The translations under genes were made by a program, and so were the position numbers. From Sipunculus nudus (Eukaryota; Annelida; Sipuncula; Golfingiida; Sipunculidae): DNA of 64,000 nt. The notes beneath the pieces are model-generated. The model searched no databases, had not been told where the DNA came from, and saw only the letters and a program-made list of their open reading frames with translations. Location of the stretch: positions 66,225,916 to 66,289,915 of the forward strand of contig CM049315.1 of assembly GCA_026874595.1 (NCBI GenBank), read 5' to 3'. Of the stretch, positions 20,736 to 32,299 are shown in pieces; the first letter of the stretch is position 1, and every line of letters starts with the position of its first letter.

Positions 20736-22293
20736 TAAACATACCCATTCCTTAATTAAACTACTTTTTTTCTTTCATTAAGACTTCGTCATGAAGATTA
20801 ATTTATTCTTGAGTAAACAGGCAGAGAGTCACACACACACACATAAATATATATTTTATTACGTTGTTATATGGACAGATCTCGCCAAGTTATGTTTTTT
20901 TCTGGTAATTCTACCCATTTAATGCAAATACAATACACATACAATCACAATGTTTAAGTCGTGGAGCCCTGTTTATGGTGGCCATACCGAGCAGTCGTAC
21001 CGATATAACACGGGGGAAATTTAGTCATAAAAGGACGTAAGTACTTAGTAAATATTTAGTACTGGTTAATTCTGGCAGAATATAACTGAAAAAAAGTTTG
21101 AAACTGGAAAACTGGACTGTCATGTGCTGTGTCAGTCCTGTTGACTTACACATCGATCTGAGCGCACGCAGCGCACGAGTTCCCCCCCCCCCCCCCCCCC
21201 CATTTCTTTTTTTTTTTTACTCATAGCCATAAAGCCAGCATTCCATATGTGCGTATGCAGTACATGTGCGTATGCAATATGTATGCGTATGCAGCTAAAA
21301 ATGTACTCCTATGATTCCAAATACGCGTAAGCAGCAAAAACGGAGGACCCTGTTTAAAAAAGCTGGCTAAAAAAATTATATGGACGTGAAAATTAATTAC
21401 AATCCACAAATCTATAGAAAGTCCGTGGAAATGACAGCTCTATGGAGGCGAGACACTCACCATCCGTGTCAGCCCTCCCTATTTTCTCGACTATGCTGTT
21501 CCACGTGTTATGTTATGAGCTGGCCATCTTTGTATGATGGTAGCCTTGCATCATAAAAACAGTCCTGTTGCTTGACTAGCTTGATCAATTTTTCGCTTTT
21601 TTTTACGAAAACTGATGTCTTCCCCAAGGCTTTTTTACGTGCAAACGGCGCGAGTACGGGAAACCCAGGGGAATTCCCATATCTCTGACGTCAAGGTGTG
21701 GAATTCCTCCTTCCGTTAGCATGCGTATGCGTTTTCAGTCGCTACATAGAGCGATCGAAACGTGCTGCATACGCATATATCGAATGCCACCTTTAAGGCT
21801 GTAGAATCTTCTAGGACTTTGCCACGCCATCAGATAAATCACAGGAGAGCCACTGTTTTCACGGAATTCGCACCGAGTCTCCCAGGGATAAATTCTATAA
21901 ATGTCTTGGCTGCATGCACCAGAATGGGCCTCTTTAGTCTGAAAATCCAATTAATTTTATCGATCACCTTTTCAGGAACAGGACTCACGGTAGTGAAGTG
22001 ACAATATGGGATCGGGGAAAGCGATCCGCTGTTAAGAAATTTAATCGATACCTTGTGTTTACAGAATAACTTACACCCCCATGTTCGATTGTCATGTTAT
22101 AGATTCCATCATAACATAGCAGATTTGAAAAATATCTTTTATAAATTATCTCCTATATAGGGCTTTCCTTCAGGCGTGAGAAACAAGATGAAAGGAACTC
22201 AAGCTGTTTTCAGACGGATAAGCATATTCACAAAAACAAGCACATATTCACAAAAAACAAGCACATGTTCATCCAAGTCTAATCAAGTTTCCA
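20730..22293. other. Unique sequence with small tandem tracts
   Basis: No gene is supported. It holds a CA tract near 20831, a C20 homopolymer at 21182-21201, and three copies of a ~20-bp unit GTGCGTATGCAGTACAT at about 21248-21300 with related CGTATGC motifs near 21715-21780. Confidence 0.5.
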
Positions 22294-22509
22294 ATGCCGA
22301 CGGTTAAAGTGAAAAAAAAATACATTGGTAAATTACCAAATGTAAGTGCAGATTACTTCGGACGTCACTCGAATGTAAAAGAAACGTACATTTACTTATA
22401 CTATCAACATCAATTTCAAGTACAGATCTTAATAGCAAATACAACCGATAACGTGAAACGAAAGGACAAACCGTCTCAATTGTTATCAACATTTGCAGAA
22501 ATCAACTGA
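22294..22509 (+). CDS. Short open frame, 71 aa, unrecognised
   Basis: ATG frame encoding a basic, Lys-rich peptide (MPTVKVKKKYIGKL...) with aromatic residues and a hydrophobic middle (FQVQILIANT). No motif or intron signals. A minus frame overlaps. Low support. Confidence 0.12.
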   Translation: MPTVKVKKKYIGKLPNVSADYFGRHSNVKETYIYLYYQHQFQVQILIANTTDNVKRKDKPSQLLSTFAEIN

Positions 22510-22739
22510 GATAAGATTGGATTAATTTATTTGTCTGATAGGATTTTTCAGAACCGCAGTTCCAAAGAAATGTTAACATGATAACATGGACTTCTAATAG
22601 GAATTGATATGATATAATGTTATTCATTTAAATATTGTATGTATGTGTACGTAAATTAAAAAAAAACATTAGTTGGAGCTATGGGTGTAATATTATTGGT
22701 GATACGTTTACATAAAAAAATATGATTTGTAGGTAACAA

Positions 22740-23158
22740 GGGACCCATGGGTCACGGCGCTAAGCTGAAATTGCCTCCCAGCTTGATATAAATATATACA
22801 ATCCTAGCATACAGAAAAGAGCTTAATTTTTTGTATAGTTGTATTTGAAGACATAATGCAAATGCTATCATCATTTAGCAATATTATTAATAAGTCTGTC
22901 CTGCATATATAGTTACTAGTGCACCTATGCTAACTACAAGAATACTACTAACTACTCTATAATAGAAGAGCATTTTATGGTCTCTATTGACATGTTTCAT
23001 CTGCCTAATGTGACATGATCGTAGTATTTACATATACGCAATAAATATATTTACTGACTTTGAGGATCAAAATCAAAGTAAGTTCTATAAAAATGTATCA
23101 TATTATCTATGTGTATTTTAACATTTAAGGGATCTAATGTAGTCAGCTGAGCTAAAAA
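22740..23158 (+). mobile_element. Short HINE-like element, 419 bp
   Basis: Starts GGGACCCATGGGTCACGGCG followed by CTAAGCTGAA and ends TAGTCAGCTGAGCTAAAAA, the same termini as the 12764-14123 element. The interior is AT-rich and lacks core repeats and microsatellite, so it looks like an internally deleted copy. Confidence 0.6.
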
Positions 23159-23579
23159 GTTAATAAACTTTCTAAAAAAAGTTTACCTGACAGTCTTGAA
23201 TGATTTAATGCACCGACATTTTACCTAATTTCCTGCCTGCTTTAAAAAAGATGCATGATGCTGCAAGTATACATCAATTCGGCAATTCTATCTTTAAAAT
23301 TTACCTTTTAATTATAGTATAGGCAGTCAGAGATTGCTAATTTGAATCACATTTTCTATAAAAGCAGACATTAAACGAAAATCATTTTATAACAAAGTCT
23401 GCTTAGGCAGGGGAATAATAAACAAGTTAGTGTTAGATCCTAATTTTGTTATCATACCCTTTTTTATCGATTTTACAGATAAATCAGAAATTTGCAAGAT
23501 AAAATGATAACCGTCAAATTCAAATTTATTCAGAATCATCTAATATATGTTTTATAATTGATTTGGTTCATATCCTTTC
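23159..23579. other. Unique AT-rich sequence, nothing recognised
   Basis: No exon, promoter or repeat supported. Confidence 0.5.
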
Positions 23580-24270
23580 AAAACAAGGATTCACACTGTC
23601 ATTTTGAAGGGGGATATAAACTGTAGGATCATGATAATTATGATATTATGTATACAGGATGTGAAAATTAATTCAACAGTGCTTACAGGGGGGGGGGGGG
23701 GATATACCAATGTCAAAATTGGACATAATTTAAAGTAATATAAAAGTCTTATCTAATTTTTTATATAAAATGAAATCTAAATCAAATATATAGTAACATG
23801 TTTGAAGAAGATATTCCATCATCAACAATTAGCATGTTTTGTGAGTTAACATCCTTCCTGAATTCTACAAAGTTCATTATGCATGTTCAGGTCCATAACT
23901 TCTACAAATTAGGAAATATTGACCTAATTCCTGATATGTACATAGAAGTTATAATTGAGGAATATGTATGCCAAACATGAACAAAAAAGCTCTGGTGGTT
24001 TAGATATTAAGCAGTCTTGAAGTGTAACCATGCATGGTGTTTCAATGGAAAATGAAGGTTTATCCTTAATTTCTCATTGATACCAAGTTGCAGTGACCAA
24101 GTTTTGGGTTTGTTAGGAGAACTTAGGAACATCTAACTGCATGTCAAATTTCGGATTCGTAGATCCAACGTTTCAAAAACGTTCAATACATGCCATTAAT
24201 TGCAGTCTAACGGACGGACGGTCGAACGGTCCGACGGGTTGCATTGCTGACGTTGAAAAAAATGAATATA
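23580..24270 (+). mobile_element. HINE/pearl-like family V fragment
   Basis: Shares segments with 55880-56260 and 58260-59361: GGCAGTCTTGAAGTGTAACC, ACATCTAACTG.ATG.CAAATTT, GTAGATCCAACG, then an ACGGACGGACGGTCGAACGG microsatellite. A G14 tract lies at 23688-23701. The 3' hairpin is missing or decayed. Confidence 0.5.
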
Positions 24271-26252
24271 ATAATAAATTTGGGCACATCACAAAGGTTT
24301 AGTTAACTACGTGATGTCAGAAACTAAGACTTTGCTTGGCATTTAATATTTCGAGAGTTAGCTGACTGTTTACTTGTATTATGTACATATATAAAACCTT
24401 CCGTCCTTGTGATGTTCTTGTACATAAGCTTAAATATCATGTTCCAGTGTAAACACTATTGAAAAGCAGATCCTGCATATTTTCCAAGAAAATATTTTCA
24501 AAGAAATTATGGGATATAAATAGAGCACAGCTCAGTTCTCAGGAAATATGTGAACCAAAATGTTTTTTCCCATTTGATTAGAGATTATATATGATATAAC
24601 GGGCATTTGTGTAGCCTTTTTTATATCACACTTCATATTCGAATAACCATTAGTCTGACCCCAGGTATTTTACAGCATAAATAAAGAAACATTTCTTAAT
24701 GGACTAGAATTACTGGATGTATTGGTTGAGATTCAGTAATATTTAACCATATATATAAGATGAAAGACCGATTTTATAAAACTACTTGAACCCATAAATA
24801 TATGTTGTTTGTAATGTTAAAATTTAAGACTGTCGATACCTGAGTGTAACCTGCCCGAATTTTTTGCGTCATCATCATTCAGTAATAATTAGATACTAGA
24901 GCTTGTCTAATTAATACATAGTTTTTCAGTATAAATATAAGGTGTGTCCAAAAAAAGTTTTAGAAATTAATTCTAGTTAGTATGTATATTTACCATGAAT
25001 GTTGGCCGATTATAATACAGCCTCATGCAGGAGCCAATCACGTGATCACCTTGACCTTTAGGTCACAGACGTACACTAGATAATGAACCTTGTCATAGAG
25101 GAAACAGACGCCCTGCACGTATCGCTACCGATAACTTATTATTAATTCCCTGCTTTTGTAAGTCTCAAGTGCACGTGTATCATGCACGTGAGACTTTCAT
25201 TGTGCCAGAACTACTGTAATATTGTGAAGTTAAAAATCCTTAAAACTACAGCTTGCATGGAATTTTTCTATTGTCGATTCCTTTAAGCAAGCTCTTTAAA
25301 ATTTAATTTCCAATATTTGATTGGAACTTTGTGTGACATTTTTATTTTTCCTTGGTGCATATAATGCTTGCTGTCTGTTTAATTTCGGGTATTTGACTGG
25401 AGCTTGTATAAAATGTTTTTATTCTTCCTTAATGCAAATAACACATTGTTCTTGAATTTAATTTGTTATGTGTGTCTGCAGGCCGTATCATATATTTTAT
25501 TCAGATAACATATATTTTCAATTGAATTTTAATATTTGATTGGAACTTTTAAAGTATATTTTTATTCTGTCTAATAAAAGGCTTATTTTTAAATATGAAC
25601 TTAAAATATCTGTGTATTATTCGTTTGTGCAAATTTGGGTGGAACTTGTAAGACTTTTTTTTTATTTTGTCCTTTGTGATTAATATGACTGGAAGATTTT
25701 AAAGGGGCATATTCATAAATGTGACGTCTATTAACTTAAGATAACCCCTTGAACCAGAAAACGGCGACTCAACGGTACGCAGGATGTTCGTTTTGTTTTT
25801 GTCATTGTCTTTATAACATGTGGGGTGCATGGGGCGCCAAAATAATTCAAAAACATTCAACAACAACATGTGGCGGCAAGTTAGACGACCCAGAGTCTGC
25901 CAGTGGCATTTTGCAACCAGCGACCTAGGCACATGTCAAACCAAACACCTTAGGTTACATGATGTTACTGTTTGTCAACATTGATGCATACACCAAGTTT
26001 ACTGGTAACTTGTAGATAAAAAAGTTCATGCATCCGACACATAGCATTATAAAAACCTTTGTTAACGGGAAATACCTGCATTTAATTAACATGTACGCAG
26101 AATAAACCAGAAATCACATACCTTCTACATAAGGCATGTGAATAGGGGGCTTAAAGATCTTATTACCAGGGGCGGCTACGGGATTCTAGAAGGGGAGGAG
26201 CTTAATATATACTGGGACCGTGAAAAGCGAGGCGCAAATGTAGGATATGAGA
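24271..26252. other. AT-rich sequence; hairpin and degenerate repeats
   Basis: No gene is supported. At 25160-25196 AAGTCTCA..GTGCACGTG faces CATGCACGTGAGACTT as an imperfect hairpin with two CACGTG motifs. At 25290-25690 four degenerate units share ATTTGATTGGAACTT..TTTTTATT (near 25315, 25390, 25535, 25630). A ~77-codon minus frame at 25699-25932 has no recognised feature. Confidence 0.5.
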
Positions 26253-26282
26253 GGGTTGGATGGGGGTGGGGTGGGAGTGGGG
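26253..26282 (+). other. G-quadruplex-forming motif
   Basis: Five G runs of 3-5 bases separated by short loops (GGGTTGGATGGGGG then TGGGGTGGGAGTGGGG). Meets the classical quadruplex pattern. No adjacent gene is proven. Confidence 0.7.
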
Positions 26283-26912
26283 TTTACATTTCTGATGTGT
26301 AAAGAAAAATGTTGGTAATATGTACCGGGGTAACTGTTTGGCATTAAGCGTGTATGGCCCCAGAGTTTTTAGTTCAATAAAGTAAATAACTTTATTTTGT
26401 TTCGGGATAGCCGTGAAAATACGATTCGGACCGACAGGACTGTCACACCTCTAAAGGTATGAAGGACCATGTTCCTGTAAATGGTAAACAAATTGGCTGA
26501 AACTCATACATTACATACACTCGTAATGATGAATAAGACATGACTTAAAAAAAAACAAATTAATATATTAAAAATAATGCACTTACATTTTTTTTCTGGG
26601 GAGGTCACCATACATATAAACACTGATGATCACAAGCGTCCATAAGAAACACGAAATCACTAAGTCCGTTATGTTCACTTGTATATACACAAGGGAGTTC
26701 TCTGTTTACCCTCTCCTGATCACAAGACCATCGCGCACACGTGACATCGGAATGCCAAGCTGCTCACAATACAGTTCGCTCTTACTGTGTACACAGCACT
26801 ATCAGTTCACTTGTATCTACACGGACAGGGCTTCAACAACAACAGTTCCTCGTTGGAGTACTCCTTTGCCCCACAGTTCACGCAGCACTTGTAGATAGGC
26901 GCAAAGCCTATT
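26283..26912. other. Flank with exon-like minus-strand segments
   Basis: Mostly non-repetitive. On the minus strand around 26700-26790 a segment reads CEQLGIPMSRVRDGLVIRRG, ending soon after in a stop; the last seven residues recur in the frame at 27052-27258. No complete gene can be drawn. Confidence 0.25.
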
Positions 26913-27258
26913 CTATCTGAACTTAGGATCGATGTCTTTCACAGCTGGTGTTTCCTGGCAACATTCATCATAGGTAACTGAATGTGTCTCCACATGTACA
27001 CAACGATACTCAGTACCTCTAAAGTTTCGCGTAAATAATGTCTCTGGCCTGTTACCGGAAGCGCTCAAAACATATAAATCGCCGAATTACCAGTCCGTCG
27101 GCATTTGCGATATCCGCACTGTATTCAGTTAGAGAGGTGTCAACGTGGCCTTCCCAAGACACTGACTGTTTACGCTTACGGACATCATCTCTCAGCTGCC
27201 TAGACTCTGATGAACGCAGACCTCCCCTTAGACTGCGGATAATCGTCAGGCTACACAA
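26913..27258 (-). pseudogene. Broken or split open frames, unrecognised gene remnant
   Basis: Two minus-strand frames overlap in different phases. The first (27258-27052) has a charged segment RQLRDDVRKRKQSVSWEG and ends in DGLVIRRFICFERFR. The second runs from about 27087 to a TAG at 26913 and includes TEYRCVHVETHSVTYDECCQ, a Cys-rich C-terminus. The GC content is above that of neighbours. A frame change without adequate intron space suggests a frameshifted remnant, but a plus-strand Ser/Arg-rich frame (27038-27286) is also open. No family recognised. Confidence 0.22.
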
Positions 27259-27904
27259 ATCTGGCGCGCTGATCAGGCAATTTTAGCGAATTTCTTCTCA
27301 ACCCCGGCTTATATGTGCTTGCTGACGTCCAAAGTCACAACTGTCTTCTAACCAATCTTCCCACTCAATAATGCCGACCGTCAATAATTACATTACAAAT
27401 ACTAAGATGTACTCTCCTCCAGAGATCAAACCTTGAGAAAAGCACGCTAAGCAGGCGTTCGGCCTTTGAAGTCAACAATGAAAAACGTTACTGTAGAGAT
27501 CGTCTAGACAGAGACGAATCACACGGAATTAAACTGGATTGAAATTAACGAGGAACGTTTGCTCTCTAACCTAAGTTCTCACGCTAATACCTAAACATGA
27601 CATTCCATATAAATGTACAAAAAATTATAAAAACAACCATCTTGTTATACTCCCTACTTAAACATGCAATAATATAACTAATCCACAGTCCTCTGGTGAC
27701 AGGGACATACCTTGAGTTATATAATTCTTAATGCCAGTCATGCGGAAACTGCACTGCAATATCGCCGTCCATAATTCTCAACAATATCGCTGAACATAGC
27801 CGGCAATCTTAACACAGGGCTATAAAAAATCTGGAATTAACACATCACACGTTTATGTATACAAACCTATATATATGGTGGACACCGTCCCTTTTCTCCG
27901 CCTC
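27259..27904. other. Unique sequence, nothing recognised
   Basis: No repeat array or convincing exon seen before the 54-bp minisatellite. Confidence 0.5.
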
Positions 27905-28148
27905 CAGGAATTTACTGTCAAACAGTGAAGTAACCTTGATGTGTTAGACATACTTGTAAGAGACTTTACTGTCAAATAGTAAGGTAACCTTGATGTGTTA
28001 GACATACTTGTAAGAGACTTTACTGTCAAACAGTAAGGTAACCTTGATGTGTTAGACATACTTGTATGAGACTTTACAGTCAAACAGTCAAGTAACCTAG
28101 CTTTGTTAGACATAGTTGTAAAGGACTTTACTGTCAAACAGTCGAGTA
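27905..28148. repeat. 54-bp minisatellite, about 4.4 copies
   Basis: Unit starts TTTACTGTCAAACAGTAAGG and contains GATGTGTTAGACATACTTG. Each unit includes the imperfect palindrome TTTACTGTcaaACAGTAAgg. The period is a multiple of 3, so a minus frame with an 18-residue repeat stays open; judged a repeat artefact. Confidence 0.95.
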
Positions 28149-28822
28149 ACGTGCTGTGCCTCTTTCATTGACGTGCGGTGCCTCTGTCATCGATATGCTA
28201 TGCATCTCGATCATTGACGTGCAATGCCTCTGTCATTGACGTGCGGTGCCTCTGTCATTGATGTGCCATGCATCTCTATCATTGACGTGCGGTGCCTCTG
28301 TCATTGATGTGACATGCATCTCTATCACTGACGTGCGGTGCCTCTGTCATTGATGTGACATGCATCTCTAACATTGACGTGCAATGCCTCTGTCATTGAC
28401 GTGCGGTGCATCTGTTATTGAAGTGCGGTGCCTCTGTCACTGATGTGCCATGCATCTCTGTCATTGACGTGCGGTGCCTCTGTCACTGAAGTGCGGTGCC
28501 TCTGTCATTGATGTGCCATGCATCTCTATCATTGACGTGCAATGCCTCTGTCACTGACGTGCGGTGCCTCTGTTATTGAAGTGCGGTGCCTCTGACATTT
28601 ATGTGTCACGCATCTCTATCATTGACGTGCAATGCCTCTGTCACTGACGTGCGGTGCCTCTGTTATTGAGGTGCGTTGCCTCTGACATTTATGTGTCACG
28701 CATCTCTATCACTGACGTGCAATGCCTCCGTCATTGACGTGCGGTGCCTTTGTTGTTGAAGTGCGGTGCCTCTGTCACTGATGTGCCATGCATCTCTTTC
28801 ATTGACGTGGGGTGCCTCTGTC
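28149..28822. repeat. 22-24-bp minisatellite, about 29 copies
   Basis: Alternates units TCATTGACGTGCGGTGCCTCTG and TCATTGATGTGCCATGCATCTCTA-type sequence (cited separately), with TGACGTG/TGATGTG and TGCGGTGC/TGCCATGC variants in semi-regular order. Directly adjacent to the 54-bp array. Confidence 0.95.
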
Positions 28823-29110
28823 TAGTGCACTGACATATCTACAAAGATTGCAAGCATTTTCTGAAATTTTTATCTCTTTATAGACTTATAAATCAATGCG
28901 AAGCTTTTTTTATTATTGCCTTATCTCGTCTACATTGCTGCAAATGAGGTTATTAACAAAAAATGCAGGCTCTGTTGTAATTTAGTTGATAAGCACATGC
29001 CGATAATCGTTATTATTATACCAATAATCGCCGTACCAACCGATGTAATAAATGTAAACTTTATTAATTGTACGTAAATTGTTTAGGTTGTTATATCAAC
29101 TTTAAAGCGA
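28823..29110. other. Unique AT-rich sequence, nothing recognised
   Basis: Short flank between minisatellite and SINE copy 2. Confidence 0.5.
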
Positions 29111-29213
29111 GGCATTCTCCTTGGCTCGGGTGATTGCGTTCGGTAGTCGGGGAGCGACCCCGGGCGTCCAGCGGAGAAAGCCGAGCATTTAACCACTCAA
29201 CTATCATTCCCTC
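29111..29213 (-). mobile_element. tRNA-derived SINE, copy 2, internally shortened
   Basis: Same orientation and order as copy 1: minus-strand AGTTGAGTGGTTAAATGCTC (A-box region), CGGCTTTCTCCGCTGG, then a degraded B box (GGTCGCTCCCC) and the terminal CCGAGCCAAGGAGAATGCC. The block between B box and tail is much shorter than in copy 1, so this is an internally deleted copy. Confidence 0.55.
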
Positions 29214-29492
29214 TAGCCAGCTTTACCACATACACATCAGTTCTTGATATTAACACGGATATCATATCACGGCCTGCCTCCCGGGCACTTTTGGACCTTG
29301 AGGGGGCATAAACGTCTTCGTGGTCCTGTTATGTGCACAAATACGGATTTCTACACAGACTTCTATTTATATATTGCTTCAGTTATAAATAAGTTTGTTC
29401 GAGACTAGGTGTGCGAGTGTGTGCCTGTGCTTACGACGGATATTATACATAGCAGATTAGGTTATAATATAATGACCCGTATAGGGTCAAGA

Positions 29493-29517
29493 CCCCCCCC
29501 CCCCCCCCCCCCCCCCC
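29493..29517. repeat. C25 homopolymer
   Basis: Uninterrupted run of 25 C; also a likely site of length errors. Confidence 0.95.
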
Positions 29518-30456
29518 AAGGAAGCTTTACTGCATTATAGAATACGGCTAGTGCATTCCATTGATAGAAAAAGATGTACATACACATAATATTACATTCA
29601 AATCCGAATTTGGAAGCCACTCAGAATTTGAACCAATTAACTCTCAATTCTTTAATGCAATGTCTTTGAAATTAATATGTACATTGAAAATTTCAATATG
29701 TGTTACTGGATGGTCAACGGTCAAATAAATTCTCTCATTAGTAAGTGTACATTGCATAATCTATAAACAGTACAAGTTTATATAAACAGAATACAAGTGT
29801 TTGTATTTTTCTTGACTCGCGTCACGTTTTCCCTTGTTAAACAAGTGCCCTTACATTCATTCTTATACCTAGTTTTCTCCCAAGTTCATGGTCTCTGGCC
29901 ATAAATCCAGTCTGGTCTATAAAAATGTCAGATTTGCTTTTTTTATGAAGACTATTTTTTGTTACATTAAATCATCTCCTTGCATGCCTCACATTTTCAA
30001 CATATTTGTCTGTTGTGATCAGGGCACGACATGCTATATATATACATTTAGAAAGCAGGTATTGTCAGGTCTCATTTAATTTATCCATCCATCTTATAAT
30101 AACTACAATAACGCACCAAGATGGGGGATAACAAACAAACAGTACACATCATGCTTTGATAATAACAAGTGTTATATATGCCAACATGTATCAATTGTAT
30201 AATTATATAAAATATTTAGCTCTAAAAGTAAACGACGATAAAATATATATGATTTATTTTTTAACCTACCGTGAAAACGTTTTCTCTTCTTGTATAAACC
30301 TTGATTTAAGTCTAAATGTTTCTTCACACCTCACTCCGAGGTGCAGACCCCATATCTTCCCTATGTCACCCCGATATGTCCCGATTTTAGCTGATGTCAT
30401 CATATTTAGCCCACATCGGGGACGCCATCGGCGATGTGTTAAATTTACCTGTCATA
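29518..30456. other. Unique sequence, then flank of the 30457 element
   Basis: No gene is supported. From about 30330 the sequence carries loosely repeated TGTCACCCCGATAT.TCCCG motifs that resume after the inserted element at 31250-31410, so the element interrupts an older GC-richer repeat. Confidence 0.45.
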
Positions 30457-31244
30457 AAGCTGGGTTTACACTATACACCACGATTACCACGATTTTGCCA
30501 TTTTGTAAAGATCGTGTTAAGATCGCATCTCATCTTATAGAGCGTGACAGAATGTAAATCAAAATCGTGGTGATCGCGAGGGATCTCCATAATCGTGAGA
30601 CATCTTTATGATCGTGCCAGAATGTTAAACCTGCTTAAATTAAATTGCACGATCATTCCAATTAAAAATAAAATCGTTTTTAGAGCGTAGTAATACGTAG
30701 TAAAGCGTGGGTAACTTAGCAGATTGCGTGAAGAGCGTGCAAGCACGTGGAGGAGCGTGGAAGAATGCAGGGTAATGGTGATACAGCCTAGTAAAATATC
30801 AATGTTTCTACTGGGTGTGACTTGACAAATAAACGAAATGCAACATCTACCTCCTTTTTATACCGATCTTTTCCCAATCGTTTTGAATCGCCTTCTTGTA
30901 TCTTACAATAAGGCAACTAAACGTTACAGAACTTTATGAACATAAGGGAACGTATAAGCGAGTGTAAGAGATCGGAGATCCACAATGATCACAAAAGATC
31001 GCAACAGATAGTCATAGAATCGTAACCGTTTTTCATGGAATAGTAAGGGGACGGTAATTAGATCGTGGTAGATCTTGTCTAGCATCCTAACAAAACTTAC
31101 TGTATAATATTTAAGCGTATGAACCAACCGTATAAAACCGGTTAACACTGGAAAAATTTTAACATTTCCACGATCATGGAGATCTAATACGATCCTTGGT
31201 TCTCATCGGATCGACATGATCATAGCCTAGTGTACACCCGGCTT
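30457..31244. mobile_element. Inverted-repeat DNA element, 788 bp, TA target
   Basis: Left end AAGCTGGGTTTACACTA; right end, read inward, AAGCCGGGTGTACACTA (15 of 17 match). Flanked by TA (30455-30456, 31245-31246). The interior is unusually dense in GATCGTG, GAGCGTG and CACGATT motifs in both orientations and has no transposase frame. A non-autonomous DNA transposon is the best reading; superfamily uncertain. Confidence 0.65.
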
Positions 31245-31246
31245 TA

Positions 31247-32142
31247 TACTGGCTCACACCACCGATGTCACCCCTATGTGCTATTTCGATGCTCATGGTA
31301 CCCAGATATCGTCCAGACGTCATCCCGAGTTGTCCAGAGGTCAACCCAATGTCTCCCGATCTCACCCCGATATCTTCCTGGTGTCACCCGGAATGTTAGG
31401 CCTACCATAGAATGGATTTTTTTTATCACGTATGCTTTCGCTTTTCGAGTTGGAAACATATTTTAAATCATCACAGTTTGGGAACACTCTGACGGTTTTA
31501 GGTCAGGAAATATATTATAAATATGACCTGGGACCTGCAACCATTTGATCAGGCTATTTCAATTGTGCTGGGTACCAGTCTTTATGTTTATTGTCACAGT
31601 CACTCAAAAGATGACAAAAAATTCTGTGTGGGCCTACCATGAAAGAACCAATTAATGGACACAATGCAGTTGCAAATGAAGGTGCTTGCCTTTTGTGTAT
31701 AGTTATACACACAAATTATTGACAAGCATTATTTACTAGTTTAGCGCTAAGTAAAGGGTAGGTGGTTGTATATATAGTTGATCGAAAACTGTTTAAGCTA
31801 ATATTTGTACCAACAGGGATTCAAGCGCCTGTGGAAAAACTGGCCGGTTTTAATAAATTAACTTAGTTAAAGAGACCTGGGAATATCTGCAGCTGGTTGT
31901 GAGAGGAGAACAAGTCCATCGGTTTCACACACCAGACGTAAAGCACCAGGGCGGACACTTTTGATGGCGAAACAATACATGGGGCGTGTCCAAGGTCGAC
32001 CAGATGTAGGCCTAGACGGTGGGACTGATCTGGTTCTCTCGTTCAGGGAGTGAAATGTAATTCACCATCACACAGAACAAGGGTGTGGACACAGAGTAAT
32101 TAACGGTTTGCACCCAATAGCCCTGACTGACTGACATGTATG
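31247..32142. other. Interrupted repeat, then unique sequence
   Basis: 31250-31410 continues the CACCCCGATAT-type repeat. The rest to 32142 is unique-looking with no supported gene. CCAAT occurs at 32113, just upstream of the TATA box below. Confidence 0.4.
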
Positions 32143-32148
32143 TATAAA
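32113..32148 (+). promoter_or_regulatory. Candidate CCAAT/TATA promoter
   Basis: CCAAT at 32113-32117 and TATAAA at 32143-32148. The downstream 32165-32279 segment is GC-rich and free of ATG before the start codon at 32280. Weak but coherent. Confidence 0.3.
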
Positions 32149-32279
32149 CCCAGACAAGTATTGCAGCAGGAGTCGGAGGAAAGACGCCCGCAAACGCCGA
32201 GCGATAACAAGGGAAGGATCTACCCAACACTTCCAACCCCCCTTCCCTGGTCTTCCAACAGCCCCCGTCACCCCTGACC

Positions 32280-32299
32280 ATGAACCATGTTATCTACAG
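32280..32299 (+). CDS. Candidate very short first coding segment (6 codons plus 2 nt)
   Basis: ATG in good context (GACCATGA) starts MNHVIY and is followed by a donor (CTACAG|GTTAGT) at 32299/32300. With the TATA box at 32143 this gives a ~110-nt leader plus a tiny coding start. No second exon was identified, so it is tentative. An 89-codon minus frame overlaps the leader. Confidence 0.2.

Noticed and set aside
27205-27245. CTGATGA as a hammerhead ribozyme core
   Set aside because: No matching GAAA strand and no closing stems could be formed around it.
28149-28822. Alternating 22/24-bp repeats as a CRISPR array
   Set aside because: There are no unique spacers; both alternating units are repeated and diverge like a minisatellite, and the genome is eukaryotic.
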